Below are positions 34,332-44,416 of a DNA stretch of 64,000 nucleotides, in pieces (position 1 is the first letter of the stretch; the number at the start of each line of letters is the position of its first letter). The position numbers and the translations under genes are program-made. The DNA comes from Chitinophagales bacterium (GTDB lineage Bacteria; Bacteroidota; Bacteroidia; Chitinophagales; LD1). Where the stretch lies: NCBI GenBank assembly GCA_026129525.1, contig JAHCHW010000010.1, positions 1-64,000 on the forward strand, read 5' to 3'. Below the pieces are notes generated by a model, which worked only from the letters and a program-made list of their open reading frames with translations, was not told where the DNA came from and searched no databases.

Positions 34332-34877
34332 TCATTTCTTTTCCGATAGTTTTATCAATGCAAAAATGGAATAGTTCACAATGTCCTGATAGCCGGCATC
34401 AATACCTTCACTAATCAGGGTTTTGCCTTTGTTGTCTTCAATTTGTTTTATCCGTAGCAGTTTCATCAATATCAAATCGGTAAAAGAACTCACCCGCATA
34501 TCGCGCCAGGCTTCGCCATAGTCGTGATTTTTTGCCAGCATCAGCGATTTTATTTCGGCTACTTGCTTATCGTAAAGTTGCAACGCTTCTTCTTCGCTCA
34601 ACTCGGTGCGCTTATCGTCTTTCAACCGCATTTGAATAAGCCCTATCACCGCATAGTTTATCAGTCCCATAAATTCCTGCTCAATACCATCTTCCACCAT
34701 TTGGGTTTGCTTCTCCTCCAGCGTTTGTATGCGTTGGGCTTTAATAAACAACTGGTCGGTAAGCGAAGAAGGGCGGAGTATGCGCCACGAAGTGCCGTAG
34801 TCGTGGGTCTTTTTGCGGAATATCTCGCGGCACTGCTTTATTTGTTCATCGAATTGCGCTGCTGTAGTAACTGCCAT
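34332..34877 (-). CDS. DUF1599 / nucleotide-modification-associated domain protein, duplicated
   Basis: 181 aa from the ATG at 34877 (MAVTTAAQFDEQ). The reading frame is open much further upstream, but that part is antisense to folP and reads as low-complexity Ser/Arg sequence. Two copies of the domain are visible: CREIFRKKTHDYGTSWRILR near residue 15 and IKSLMLAKNHDYGEAWRDMR near 110. Each is followed by SSLTDQLFIKAQRI or SSFTDLILMKLLRI. DUF1599 is known as Nmad1, linked to modified nucleotides, but the enzyme activity is not established. Neighbour of BT_3928, divergent from folP. Confidence 0.9.
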   Translation of the reverse strand: MAVTTAAQFDEQIKQCREIFRKKTHDYGTSWRILRPSSLTDQLFIKAQRIQTLEEKQTQMVEDGIEQEFMGLINYAVIGLIQMRLKDDKRTELSEEEALQLYDKQVAEIKSLMLAKNHDYGEAWRDMRVSSFTDLILMKLLRIKQIEDNKGKTLISEGIDAGYQDIVNYSIFALIKLSEKK

Positions 34878-34974
34878 TGCAGCCAAAAATAGAGAAGTAT
34901 GATAATTTCGGAACTTCGTTAAGATTTGTTTGCTAACATAGTATGTAATGCACATTGATTTTAGCCTTTGATGT

Positions 34975-35823
34975 ATGACTCTTAACTGCCGCGGCACACT
35001 TGTTGACCTTTCGAAGCCCAAAGTAATGGGCATATTGAACCTTACGCCCGACTCGTTTTTCGATGGAGGGAAATACACCGGCATTGACGATGCCCTGCGG
35101 CAAACCGAAAAAATGCTGCGCGAAGGAGCCGACTTTATTGATGTGGGTGGTATGAGTTCGCGCCCGGGAGCAAGCATAATTGATGAAAGCGAAGAATTGA
35201 AGCGGGTGCTCCTTGTGCTGGAAGCGGTAATAAAACAGTTTCCTGAAGTAATGCTTTCTATTGATACACTTCGCGCAAAGGTGGCAAGAGCATGTGTGGG
35301 TGCAGGCGCAATAATGGTAAACGATATTTCAGCCGGTCGGTTTGACAATGCCATGCTTGCCACCGTGGCAGCGCTGAAAGTTCCTTTTGTAGCCATGCAC
35401 ATGCAGGGTATGCCTGCCGATATGCAACAACAGCCGCAATACACCAATGTGCTGAACGAAGTAATGGGCTTTTTTGCCGAACGCGTACGAGCTTGTCGTG
35501 CAGCGGGTATAACCGATGTTATACTTGACCCCGGCTTTGGCTTTGGCAAAACGATAGAGCATAACTATACGCTGCTTCGCAATCTTGCATTGTTTAAAGA
35601 ACTCAACTGTCCGCTGCTTGTTGGGCTTTCGCGCAAGAGTATGATATGCCGAGTGCTCAACGTACCCCCTGCCGAAGGGCTGAACGGCACTACCGCGCTG
35701 AATACGATTGCACTGCTCAATGGTGCGAATATTATTCGCGTGCATGATGTAAAGGAGGCGAAGGAGGTGGTGAAGTTGTTAGAAACATTCAGTGCCGGCA
35801 TTCAACTTGGGAACATACATTGA
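34975..35823 (+). CDS. folP: Dihydropteroate synthase
   Basis: 282 aa. It joins p-aminobenzoate to dihydropterin pyrophosphate. Signatures are VMGILNLTPDSFFDGG (residues 17-32), DVGGMSSRPGA near 61, LSIDTLRAKVA near 97, VNDISAG near 116, PFVAMHMQG near 134, DPGFGFGKTIEHN near 188, and the C-terminal IIRVHDVKEAKE. The ATG at 34975 gives the usual N-terminus; another ATG at 34971 is out of frame. It is divergent from DUF1599. With folA at 4248-4766 this gives two folate steps in the window. Confidence 0.96.
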   Translation: MTLNCRGTLVDLSKPKVMGILNLTPDSFFDGGKYTGIDDALRQTEKMLREGADFIDVGGMSSRPGASIIDESEELKRVLLVLEAVIKQFPEVMLSIDTLRAKVARACVGAGAIMVNDISAGRFDNAMLATVAALKVPFVAMHMQGMPADMQQQPQYTNVLNEVMGFFAERVRACRAAGITDVILDPGFGFGKTIEHNYTLLRNLALFKELNCPLLVGLSRKSMICRVLNVPPAEGLNGTTALNTIALLNGANIIRVHDVKEAKEVVKLLETFSAGIQLGNIH

Positions 35824-35984
35824 TTCCTCAGAAACGATTAGTTAGTTTGAAACCAATGATACTATTGATTGTTTGCTCTACAACGTTTTATTTCGATACG
35901 TTTGATTGTAATATGGATAAACATTCAAAATATGTGGGTATATCTCTTTTAAACAAATTGCTAGGCAAGCAGTAATACCGATGC

Positions 35985-36782
35985 ATGAAATACTTCGAAG
36001 ATAAAACCAACCGGCTGTACATAGTAATGTGTGCGTTCTTTATAGCCAATGCTATGGTTGCCGAGTTTATGGGCGTTAAAATTTTTTCACTGGAAGAAAC
36101 GTTGAACATTACTAAACCGGTTTTCAGTTTGTTGGGTGTAAAGTTCGATGGTATCAGTTTAACCTGCGGGGTTTTGTTGTGGCCCTTTGTATTTGTAATG
36201 ACCGACATTATCAACGAATATTTTGGGGTAAAAGGCGTGCGGTTTATTTCTTGGATAGCAGCCATTATGATTGCCTATTCGTACCTGATGTTGTATGCTG
36301 CCATGGGAACCGCCCCTGCGGGTTGGTGGATTGGCAGTTCGGCTTACGGCAGCGAATTAGATTTTAATAAAGCATACATAGCAGTATTCGGACAGGGCGC
36401 GAATATTATTGTCGGTTCGCTTACCGCATTTCTTATAGGGCAGTTTATTGATGTAAAGGTTTTTCATTGGGTTAAAAAGAAAACAGGCGAGAAATGGATA
36501 TGGCTGCGCGCAACCGGGTCAACGCTTGTTTCGCAACTCATCGACAGCTTTGTAGTGCTCTTTATTGCGTTCTACCTCATGAAATCGGGCGAACAGGGGC
36601 AGTGGTCTTTAAATATGGTACTGGCTGTTGGAATAGTAAACTATGTGTATAAACTTGGCGCAGCCCTATTACTTACTCCGTTTATCTACGGCATTCATTA
36701 TGTAGTAGATGCTTTCCTTGGTAAAGAACTTGCCGAAAAACTCAGAGCACAAGCAATTGCCGGTAATGTTGAACTCCGCTAA
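35985..36782 (+). CDS. Queuosine precursor transporter (YhhQ/VUT family)
   Basis: 265 aa with six to seven membrane segments. Family signatures are ANAMVAEFMGVKIFSL near residue 22, GISLTCGVLLWPFVFVMTDIINEYFGVKGVRFISW near 55-95, and WLRATGSTLVSQLIDSFVVLFIAF near 170. It imports a 7-deazaguanine precursor (preQ0/preQ1) for queuosine in tRNA. No queuosine genes are adjacent. It converges with gcvP with a 5-bp gap. Confidence 0.93.
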   Translation: MKYFEDKTNRLYIVMCAFFIANAMVAEFMGVKIFSLEETLNITKPVFSLLGVKFDGISLTCGVLLWPFVFVMTDIINEYFGVKGVRFISWIAAIMIAYSYLMLYAAMGTAPAGWWIGSSAYGSELDFNKAYIAVFGQGANIIVGSLTAFLIGQFIDVKVFHWVKKKTGEKWIWLRATGSTLVSQLIDSFVVLFIAFYLMKSGEQGQWSLNMVLAVGIVNYVYKLGAALLLTPFIYGIHYVVDAFLGKELAEKLRAQAIAGNVELR

Positions 36783-36787
36783 AACGC

Positions 36788-39673
36788 TTAAGCGTATTCC
36801 TCAATTGGCGGACAAGTGCAAATCAAATTCCTGTCGCCTTGCGAATTATTGACCCGCCCTACACTTGGCCAAAACTTATTGGCTTTAATATACGGAAGCG
36901 GAAATGCGGCCTGCTCACGGCTATAAGGTTTGTTCCACTCCTCAGCTAACACCACACCGATGGTATGAGGTGCATTTTTAAGCGGATTATCGTTCGCATC
37001 TATTTTCTTCTGTTCAATAGCTTCCATTTCTTTCTTTATAGAAATCATGGCATCGCAAAAACGGTCGAGTTCGGCTTTGTCCTCGCTTTCGGTAGGTTCA
37101 ATCATTAAAGTTCCGGCTACCGGGAAAGAAACGGTAGGTGCATGAAAACCATAATCCATCAATCGCTTAGCCACGTCTTCCACTTCAATGCCCACAGTAT
37201 GTTTAAACGAGCGAAAATCGAGAATAAGTTCGTGCGCTACACGCCCATGTTCTTTACCGGCATAAAGCACATCGTAGTATGGCTCCAAACGCGCTTTAAT
37301 GTAGTTGGCATTCAGAATAGCATATTTAGTGGCATCAGTTACTCCTTGCGCACCCAACATACGGATGTATCCATAACTGATAAGTAGAATAGAAGCACTG
37401 CCGTAAGGTGCGCTTGACACTCCGTGAATAGCTTTTTCGCCACCCGTTTTTGCCAGCGGATTGCCGGGTAGGTAAGGTGCCAAGTGAGCCGCTACACAAA
37501 TAGGTCCCATACCGGGTCCACCACCTCCGTGCGGAATAGCAAAAGTTTTGTGCAGGTTAATGTGGTTTACATCGGCCCCAATCAATGCCGGAGATGTTAA
37601 ACCTACTTGCGCATTCAGGTTAGCGCCATCCATATACACCTGTCCGCCATTGGCGTGTATCAGCGCGCATACGTCTTTAATGTTGCTTTCAAACACTCCG
37701 TGAGTAGAAGGATAAGTAACCATCAAGCAACACAAGTTGTCTTTGTGTTCTTCCGCCTTCTTCACCAAATCATCGAAATTGATGTTGCCGTGGCTGTCGG
37801 TAGCCACTACCACCACTTTTAAGCCCGCCATTACTGCCGTAGCAGGGTTAGTGCCGTGTGCCGAAGCCGGAATAAGCGCTACATCGCGGTGTCCTTGCCC
37901 AATTTCTTTTTGGTAGGCACGAATTACCAGCAAACCGGCATACTCGCCTTGTGCTCCGCTGTTGGGTTGCAGCGAGCAGGCGGCAAAGCCGGTAATTTCG
38001 CTCAGGTAGTTTTCTAGGGCAGTAATAATTTCCAAATAACCGGTGGCTTGCTCGCGCGGAGCAAACGGATGAATATTCGCAAACTCAGCCCAACTTACAG
38101 GTTCCAGTTCAGCCGCAGCGTTTAGTTTCATGGTGCAACTGCCCAGCGGAATCATGGAAGTAGTAAGTGAAAGGTCTTTATTTTCTAAACTTTTAATGTA
38201 GCGCATCAGTTGGCTTTCGCTACGGTGGGTGTTGAACACCGCGTGCTGCATGTAAGCTGAGGTGCGTACTAAAGTTTGCGGCACTGCCAAAGGCTGCGGA
38301 CTGTAGCGATAAATATCAAACGTGTAATCTTCTTTCCCTACAGCACTGGCAAATACTTTCACAATATCGCACACATCTTCGGGCGAGGTGGTTTCATCTA
38401 ACGAAATTGAAATGCCGTTTGCTTCGTAGAAGAAATTCATTTCATGGTTGAGTGCTAACTGATTAATGAAATCGTGCTGTTGCGATTTTCCTGTAGTATC
38501 AATGTGCAGCGTATCGAAATGAAATTCGTTGGTAACTTTAAAGCCTAAGTGCGTCAACTCTCTTTTTAGAATTGAAGTGAGCTGATGCACGCGCATAGCA
38601 ATGTTCTTCACTCCATCGGGGCCGTGATATACCCCATACATGCCTGCCATAATAGCAAGCAATGCCTGTGCAGTGCATATATTGGAAGTAGCTTTTTCTC
38701 TGCGGATATGCTGCTCGCGGGTTTGCAATGCCATACGCAAAGCAGGTTTGCCTTGCGAATCAACCGAAACGCCTATAATACGTCCCGGAATAATGCGTTT
38801 GTAATCGTCCTTGGTGGCAAAGAATGCGGCATGGGGGCCTCCAAAACCCATAGGCACTCCAAAGCGCTGCGAGTTACCCACTACACAATCGGCACCCCAT
38901 TCTCCGGGAGGCGAAAGCAGTGTAAGCGCCAGAATATCGGCAGCCACGCACACATAACATTCTACCTCCTTACACTTTGCCACAAATGCAGAATAGTCTT
39001 CCACACTTCCGTTTTTGGCAGGGTATTGCAGTAAGGCACCAAAAAAATCTTTATCAAGTACAACAGTTTTATGGTCGCCCACTATTACTTCAATTCCAAG
39101 TACAGTAGCTCGGGTTTTAATTACGTCAATAGTTTGCGGAAAACAGAGGTCCGACACAAAAAATTTGTTGTGTAAGGCATCCTTCTTGTTCTTTAAACCC
39201 CAAAACATGTGCATGGCTTCGGCTGCGGCAGTGCCTTCATCTAACAATGATGCATTGGCAATAGGCAAACCGGTAAGGTCGCTAATCATAGTTTGGAAGT
39301 TGAGCAGTGCCTCTAAGCGCCCTTGCGCAATTTCGGCCTGGTAAGGAGTGTATTGTGTGTACCAGCCCGGGTTTTCAAAAATGTTTCTGCGAATGGCAGC
39401 GGGAGTGATATTGTTGTAATACCCCATGCCAATGTAACTGCGAAACACTTTATTTTTCGAGGCCTTCTTTTTCAGTTCCTTCAGGTAATTGTACTCACTT
39501 TGGGCATCGGGCAGGTTCAGTTTTTCCTTTCTGCGTATGGCAGATGGAATAGTTTGGTCAATCAGTTCATCAATACTGTTTACACCAACGGCTTTCAACA
39601 TTTGGTGTAGCGAAGTTTCATCAATGCCTATGTGGCGGTTTACAAAATGGTCGGTACTGCGAAGGTTTAACAT
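36788..39673 (-). CDS. gcvP: Glycine dehydrogenase (decarboxylating), P protein
   Basis: 961 aa, the full fused alpha/beta P-protein. It decarboxylates glycine and passes the aminomethyl group to lipoyl-GcvH. The N-terminus is typical ([17 protein letters not shown]), as are [12 protein letters not shown] near 140 and the glycine-rich loop with the PLP lysine, HLHKTF-type [20 protein letters not shown] near 690. The end reads [14 protein letters not shown]. GcvT and GcvH are not adjacent. A -7 box lies 27 bp before the ATG. Confidence 0.97.
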   Translation of the reverse strand: MLNLRSTDHFVNRHIGIDETSLHQMLKAVGVNSIDELIDQTIPSAIRRKEKLNLPDAQSEYNYLKELKKKASKNKVFRSYIGMGYYNNITPAAIRRNIFENPGWYTQYTPYQAEIAQGRLEALLNFQTMISDLTGLPIANASLLDEGTAAAEAMHMFWGLKNKKDALHNKFFVSDLCFPQTIDVIKTRATVLGIEVIVGDHKTVVLDKDFFGALLQYPAKNGSVEDYSAFVAKCKEVECYVCVAADILALTLLSPPGEWGADCVVGNSQRFGVPMGFGGPHAAFFATKDDYKRIIPGRIIGVSVDSQGKPALRMALQTREQHIRREKATSNICTAQALLAIMAGMYGVYHGPDGVKNIAMRVHQLTSILKRELTHLGFKVTNEFHFDTLHIDTTGKSQQHDFINQLALNHEMNFFYEANGISISLDETTSPEDVCDIVKVFASAVGKEDYTFDIYRYSPQPLAVPQTLVRTSAYMQHAVFNTHRSESQLMRYIKSLENKDLSLTTSMIPLGSCTMKLNAAAELEPVSWAEFANIHPFAPREQATGYLEIITALENYLSEITGFAACSLQPNSGAQGEYAGLLVIRAYQKEIGQGHRDVALIPASAHGTNPATAVMAGLKVVVVATDSHGNINFDDLVKKAEEHKDNLCCLMVTYPSTHGVFESNIKDVCALIHANGGQVYMDGANLNAQVGLTSPALIGADVNHINLHKTFAIPHGGGGPGMGPICVAAHLAPYLPGNPLAKTGGEKAIHGVSSAPYGSASILLISYGYIRMLGAQGVTDATKYAILNANYIKARLEPYYDVLYAGKEHGRVAHELILDFRSFKHTVGIEVEDVAKRLMDYGFHAPTVSFPVAGTLMIEPTESEDKAELDRFCDAMISIKKEMEAIEQKKIDANDNPLKNAPHTIGVVLAEEWNKPYSREQAAFPLPYIKANKFWPSVGRVNNSQGDRNLICTCPPIEEYA

Positions 39674-39699
39674 GCGTAGAGGCTGTTTTTAAGAAGGCG

Positions 39700-39707
39700 C
39701 AAATATA
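39700..39707 (-). promoter_or_regulatory. Promoter -7 box upstream of gcvP
   Basis: TATATTTG on the minus strand, an exact TAnnTTTG match, 27 bp before the gcvP ATG. A TTTG lies further upstream (39727-39724), but the 16-bp spacing is shorter than the usual 19-21. Confidence 0.5.
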
Positions 39708-39926
39708 AGGAACGGGAACACTCCAAATAAAGGAGAAGCAGCCTTCGTAACAGCTTTTATCAACCGGAAATGCACACCGTAATAAAAGCTGAAACTATTA
39801 AAAGCAAACAGACTTGATGCCATCTATGAGTTGAGTGCTGTTCTTGTAATTAGAGAGCATTTGTTTCTTACTCATTTCTTTAACTTGATACCTAAAGAAT
39901 CAAAAACTTTGCTTTGGTTTGACAGA

Positions 39927-41549
39927 ATGAAAAACATCTTCCGCATTTTAGTTCTACTCGTTACTCATTTCCTGTTTCTGCCTTTCAGTAATCATGCACA
40001 AAACTTTGTATGGGCAAAAGGAGCAGGGCATGTAGGTAACGAAGCAGCCAATGCAGTTGCTGTTGATGAAGCAGGCAACACTTACATTACAGGGAACTTG
40101 GCAGGGATGATAAATTTTAGCGGAACATTCTATCAGGGCAAAGGATTGTACGATGTAGTACTCGCCAAGTACGATGCCGCAGGTAACTTACAATGGGTAA
40201 AAACCGCAGGCGGCAAACGCAACGACCAAGGCAATACACTTAAATACCGCAACGGCTTTTTGTATGTGGGTGGCTTTTTTGAAGATACAGCATGGTTCGA
40301 AAACACCATGGTAATAAGCAAAGGCGAAGCCGATGCTTTTGTAGCTAAGTACGATGCAAATGGAAATCTGATTTGGCTTACCGTTGGCGGAGGCACGGAA
40401 CTTGACTTCATTTCATCGGTAGATGTAGATGCCAATGGCAATGTGTACGCTTGCGGCACTTTCGAAAAAACGATGACAATAGATACTTTTCAGCTAACCA
40501 CTACCAACATTTACTCCGAATCGTTTATATGCAAACTGAATGCCTCGGGCAAGGTACAATGGACAAAAGCAACAAAAGGCAACAACATAAACCTGCTTAC
40601 CGGCATTGCAGTTTCAGCTAGCAACGATGTTTTTGTAACCGGATTCTTTGGCGGAATGTTTTCAATAAACAATCAAACGATGTATTCCAACTCGCCCAGC
40701 TATGATGTATTGTTGGCACGGCTTGATAACAATGGCAATCTGCAATGGATTAAAACAGCCGGAAGCAACTACGAAGATGCCGCCACAGCCATAGCAGTTG
40801 ACGGGGAAGGCAACCCTGTAATTACCGGTTACTTTGCAGGCATTGCAACATTTGGCAGCAACACCATCACTTACCACGATTATAACGATGTATTTGTAGC
40901 AAAATACGATGCCGCTGGCAACAACCTGTGGGTGCGCGCAGGCAAAGGACAGCAGTTAGATGTGGGCTATGCAATAACCGTTGATGCCGATAACAACATT
41001 TTTGCCACCGGAGTTTTTCAGGGGACTGCTGTTTTTGACGGTTACACGGTAACCGGTATTGACCGTGAAATTTTCATGGTAAGTTATTCGCCAACAGGAA
41101 CTGTACGTTGGGTGCAAAAAGCAGGAGGGATTAACACCGACTGCGGCTTGGGAATAGCGGTTAAATCCAACGGCAATGTGGTGATATGCGGCTACTACAT
41201 ACACACCTGCTACTTCGGTAACATTCAGATTGACTATGCCGATGGCAACGACTTATTTGTTGCCGAGTACGACCCGCCCTTTGTAAGCAATTTGCCTGCA
41301 ACTGTTGCAGATTACACTTACTCGCTCTATCCCAATCCGGCTGAAGATTTCATTCTTGTATCTTCAGATAAAGCAAAGGCTCCTTATATTCAAGTAAACA
41401 TTTTCGACAGCCGGGGCGCATTGGTTTTAAACCAAAGCATACAAGTGCCTACGGGTTACCTTTCCTTACAAACGCTTTCAGCAGGCTTTTACAATGTATT
41501 GGTAACCGATGGGCAATACTGCAAAGCCTTAAAGTTAGTGGTTAAATAA
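39927..41549 (+). CDS. Secreted SBBP beta-propeller protein with T9SS sorting domain
   Basis: 540 aa from the ATG at 39927 (signal MKNIFRILVLLVTHFLFLPFSNHA); the longer frame adds 32 unlikely residues. About eight SBBP-type repeats recur, each with an AVD-x-x-GN-x-Y-x-TG core (AVDEAGNTYITGNLAG, VDANGNVYACGTF, VDGEGNPVITGYFAG) paired with KYDAAGNLQWVK-like strands, so a beta-propeller is expected. The last about 75 residues are a Por-type sorting domain (YSLYPNPAEDFILV...LSAGFYNVLVTDGQYCKALKLVVK). It would be exported by type IX secretion and may be surface-attached. Function unknown. Confidence 0.9.
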   Translation: MKNIFRILVLLVTHFLFLPFSNHAQNFVWAKGAGHVGNEAANAVAVDEAGNTYITGNLAGMINFSGTFYQGKGLYDVVLAKYDAAGNLQWVKTAGGKRNDQGNTLKYRNGFLYVGGFFEDTAWFENTMVISKGEADAFVAKYDANGNLIWLTVGGGTELDFISSVDVDANGNVYACGTFEKTMTIDTFQLTTTNIYSESFICKLNASGKVQWTKATKGNNINLLTGIAVSASNDVFVTGFFGGMFSINNQTMYSNSPSYDVLLARLDNNGNLQWIKTAGSNYEDAATAIAVDGEGNPVITGYFAGIATFGSNTITYHDYNDVFVAKYDAAGNNLWVRAGKGQQLDVGYAITVDADNNIFATGVFQGTAVFDGYTVTGIDREIFMVSYSPTGTVRWVQKAGGINTDCGLGIAVKSNGNVVICGYYIHTCYFGNIQIDYADGNDLFVAEYDPPFVSNLPATVADYTYSLYPNPAEDFILVSSDKAKAPYIQVNIFDSRGALVLNQSIQVPTGYLSLQTLSAGFYNVLVTDGQYCKALKLVVK

Positions 41550-41570
41550 ACCGGCATACACAATTACTGA

Positions 41571-41614
41571 AAAACAAAATCCCCGATGTGTATTCGCATC
41601 GGGGATTTTGTTTT
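41571..41614. terminator. Bidirectional intrinsic terminator
   Basis: An 18-bp perfect inverted repeat: arms AAAACAAAATCCCCGATG (41571-41588) and CATCGGGGATTTTGTTTT (41597-41614) around an eight-base loop. The A/T ends give a T tract in both directions. It sits between the convergent genes 39927-41549 and 41629-42816. Confidence 0.92.
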
Positions 41615-41628
41615 AAAGAGATTGAAGG

Positions 41629-42816
41629 TTACTTAACCGGAACCACCTTTTCAATCATTAAACCATTAGCCGAAACGGTAAGCGATGGGTTACTTTGTCC
41701 GGGCAATTGGTTAAAGAAATCTTTGTAGGTGTTTCCTATAATGGTGTAACCACCGGTATTGATGTCGTAGAAAATGTTGTTAGTAAGGTTAATGTTGTTA
41801 CCGGAGCCGCTGTTGCGATAGTAAGCCTGTGTTTTACTCTGCTGTCCGTTAATGGTCAGTTTTACGCGGTTAAAGTTCAACACCTGATTATCTGTATTGC
41901 CTGCTAAGTAAATACCGGTTGTTTTAGTTGTTCCGCCTACCGCAATTGAGTTGTTTACAATTTGTCCGTAACCTGTAGCCTGTGCGGTGCAGTTGCTCAT
42001 TGCCACTCCGTATGAGCCATTGGCAGCGTTAATAATGTTGTTGCTGATAAGCAAACTGTTTTGCGCAGTTTCCAACGAAGCGCCTTTAAAATCTTCGTAA
42101 GCCGAAAGCGAACTGATAACATTGTTGCTGATTACCGGGGCATCTTCGTTTTTCAAAACCAAACCGGCTTCGTACTGATTAAAGAATACAGTTCCGATAA
42201 TGGAAGTTTTACTGTCAAGTTCATCGGCACTAACACCGGCTTTGCTTATGCCAATGCTTCCGTTATTTACTTCGCAGTCTTCGAAAGAAACATCGGTTTT
42301 TGTAGCGGTAGAAGTAAAATACACCACAGCATTTTCGGTTCCGGTTTTGGTAGTTTCAATACCATCGAACACCACACCTTTAAAACCAACATGCGATGAT
42401 TTGCCATCTACTTTTACAGCATTTCCGTACGCAGCATCCTTATGACTAATAGTGATGTTTTCGAAGGACACCCACTGTGTGCCGTTTAGGGCAACGGTTG
42501 CATCGCCCGATTTGTAAGAAATGACAACTTCAGTGTTATTTCCCGAAGCAGATTCGAACGTTACTCGGTTAAACGCATCGGCACCCGGAATGGAAGAAAA
42601 CACCAGCTTTTCGTTATAGGTGCCATCTTCAATCCGGAAAGTAGTGGGCCCCGAAACGCCACCGCACTTAAGTGCGTTAACGGCTTCGGCAATAGTTGAA
42701 AAATCGGCTCCGGCAGAGCCTATCTTGTAATTTCCGGAAAGTGCGGGACAATCACCGGCAAAAGAGGTTGTTCCTATACCAAACAGGATAACCGAGAGGA
42801 AAACAGGGAGTTTCAT
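41629..42816 (-). CDS. Secreted parallel beta-helix (pectin-lyase-like) protein
   Basis: 395 aa from the ATG at 42816 (MKLPVFLSVILFGIGTTSFAG signal); the longer frame has 35 extra residues with no signal. It begins SGNYKIGSAGADFSTIAEAVNALK, typical of right-handed beta-helix proteins, and has helix-turn repeats such as DAPVISNNVISSLS, NSLLISNNIINAANG and GYGQIVNNSIAV. It has no obvious catalytic cluster and no recognisable Por sorting domain. It may bind or cover carbohydrate at the cell surface. It ends 14 bp from the shared terminator. Confidence 0.85.
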   Translation of the reverse strand: MKLPVFLSVILFGIGTTSFAGDCPALSGNYKIGSAGADFSTIAEAVNALKCGGVSGPTTFRIEDGTYNEKLVFSSIPGADAFNRVTFESASGNNTEVVISYKSGDATVALNGTQWVSFENITISHKDAAYGNAVKVDGKSSHVGFKGVVFDGIETTKTGTENAVVYFTSTATKTDVSFEDCEVNNGSIGISKAGVSADELDSKTSIIGTVFFNQYEAGLVLKNEDAPVISNNVISSLSAYEDFKGASLETAQNSLLISNNIINAANGSYGVAMSNCTAQATGYGQIVNNSIAVGGTTKTTGIYLAGNTDNQVLNFNRVKLTINGQQSKTQAYYRNSGSGNNINLTNNIFYDINTGGYTIIGNTYKDFFNQLPGQSNPSLTVSANGLMIEKVVPVK

Positions 42817-42981
42817 AGTTTTACTTTTTAGCTTAGTTAGTATAATATAATGGTGGTTGATGGTTTTGTCAATACCTAAAAAAATTGTGCCAAAAAGCCT
42901 GAGGTTTACCCTGATATTCAATCAGTTTGTGTGTGGTCAGGCATAAAAGCAGGGTAAAAGTAATATTATTTTGAAATTGCG

Positions 42982-43224
42982 CTATACCGCCTCTACAGCC
43001 TTTATTTGAGGCACCGAACGCTTAACAGCTTCTTCAATTCCGGCTTTCATGGTCATAAAACTTTGCGGGCAAACACTGCAGGCACCAACAAGACGGACTT
43101 TAACTACCATATCTTCGGTAATATCCACCACTTCCACGTTGCCACCATCATCTTTCAAATACGGGCGCATAGTATCTAACGAAGCTTCTACTTGTTGCAG
43201 TAATGCCGATGATTCTGTAAGCAT
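42982..43224 (-). CDS. NifU-like C-terminal domain Fe-S scaffold protein
   Basis: 80 aa, a stand-alone Nfu domain. The Fe-S ligand pair CSVCPQS (C-x-x-C) follows MRPYLKDDGGNVEVVDI and VKVRLVGA, the typical Nfu core. It holds and hands over a [4Fe-4S] cluster. It starts 2 bp after the Mrp gene stop and is in the same operon. This arrangement with Mrp is common. Confidence 0.93.
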   Translation of the reverse strand: MLTESSALLQQVEASLDTMRPYLKDDGGNVEVVDITEDMVVKVRLVGACSVCPQSFMTMKAGIEEAVKRSVPQIKAVEAV

Positions 43225-43226
43225 AG

Positions 43227-44327
43227 TTATACGGTTGCTTCGGTTGTTTGCGGCTCAAAGTTAGCATTTCTGATGGCTATCTGTCGGGCAATGTTAGCTG
43301 CTACATCATCGAAGGCATTTCGAACAATTTCCGAATCGGAATACAAGCCTGCAGGTTTGCCGGCATCGCCCCCTTCCTGAATTGCCTGCACTAAAGGGAT
43401 TTCGCCTAAAAACGGAAGTTCATATTCTTTTGCCAAACGCTTGCCTCCATCTCTACCAAAAATGTAGTACTTGTTTTCGGGAAGTTCTTCCGGTGTAAAG
43501 TATGCCATGTTTTCAATTACGCCCAAAACAGGAACATTGATATTATCTAACCGAAACATGCCCAACGCTTTGCGGGCATCTGCCAAGGCTACATCCTGCG
43601 GGGTGGTAACCAATACTGCACCTGTAACATTTACGGTTTGCACCATGGTAAGGTGAACATCGCCTGTGCCGGGGGGCATATCAACAATCATATAATCGAG
43701 TTTACCCCAAATGCAATCGGTTACAAACTGGCGGAGGGCGGAGGTAACCATTGGTCCGCGCCAAACTATAGGCTGCGATTCGTTTACCAGAAAACCAATG
43801 GAAAGAACTTTTACACCCTCTATTTCAATAGGCACCATAAAGTGCTTGTCTTTTATGAGTCTTACTTCCGGCTTTTTCCCTTTCAATCCGAGCATGGTAG
43901 GGATAGATGGCCCATAGATATCAGCATCAATCAATCCTACTTTAGCTCCTTGCTTTGCCAAGCTAACAGCAAGGTTTACAGCCACGGTTGACTTGCCCAC
44001 ACCGCCTTTGCCCGAAGCTACACAAATAATGTTCTTTACACTGGGCAAAACATTTACATTGGTATTGCGCAGCGAAGTAACATTGGCATCCATTTCAATT
44101 TCTACCTGCAAACTACTGCTAACGTGTTCGTGGATAGCAGCCACACAGTCAGCTTTTATTTTTTCCTTGAGCGGGCAAGCCGGGGTGGTAAGCGTAAGTT
44201 TAAACGTTACTTTTCCCTCTTCGACAACTATGTTACTTATCATATTCAGCGACACCAAATCCTTTTTAATGTCGGGGTCTAAAACATGGCTAAGCGCTGC
44301 AAGAATTTCTTTTTCGGTATAAACCAT
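43227..44327 (-). CDS. Mrp/NBP35 (ApbC) family Fe-S carrier ATPase
   Basis: 366 aa from the ATG at 44327 (MVYTEKEILAAL); the longer reading adds 16 unlikely residues. The N-terminal MIP18/DUF59 domain spans residues about 1-85. The P-loop ATPase follows: deviant Walker A CVASGKGGVGKSTVAVNLA near 100, switch DADIYGPSIPTMLG near 130, PPGTGDVHLTM near 210, and IENMAYF near 260. It binds and transfers Fe-S clusters. It is divergent from the lipoprotein phosphatase. Confidence 0.95.
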   Translation of the reverse strand: MVYTEKEILAALSHVLDPDIKKDLVSLNMISNIVVEEGKVTFKLTLTTPACPLKEKIKADCVAAIHEHVSSSLQVEIEMDANVTSLRNTNVNVLPSVKNIICVASGKGGVGKSTVAVNLAVSLAKQGAKVGLIDADIYGPSIPTMLGLKGKKPEVRLIKDKHFMVPIEIEGVKVLSIGFLVNESQPIVWRGPMVTSALRQFVTDCIWGKLDYMIVDMPPGTGDVHLTMVQTVNVTGAVLVTTPQDVALADARKALGMFRLDNINVPVLGVIENMAYFTPEELPENKYYIFGRDGGKRLAKEYELPFLGEIPLVQAIQEGGDAGKPAGLYSDSEIVRNAFDDVAANIARQIAIRNANFEPQTTEATV

Positions 44328-44416
44328 TTTAAAAAATTGAAGCGCTAAAATGATGTATGTACGGCACAACATCAAAAAGTATCACAAGACGAAACTATTT
44401 TAGCTTCGGTAATTCT

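Noticed and set aside
34878..35549. Long N-terminal extension of the DUF1599 frame, antisense to folP
   Set aside because: It reads as Ser/Arg/Pro-rich shadow of folP. The DUF1599 protein starts naturally at 34877.
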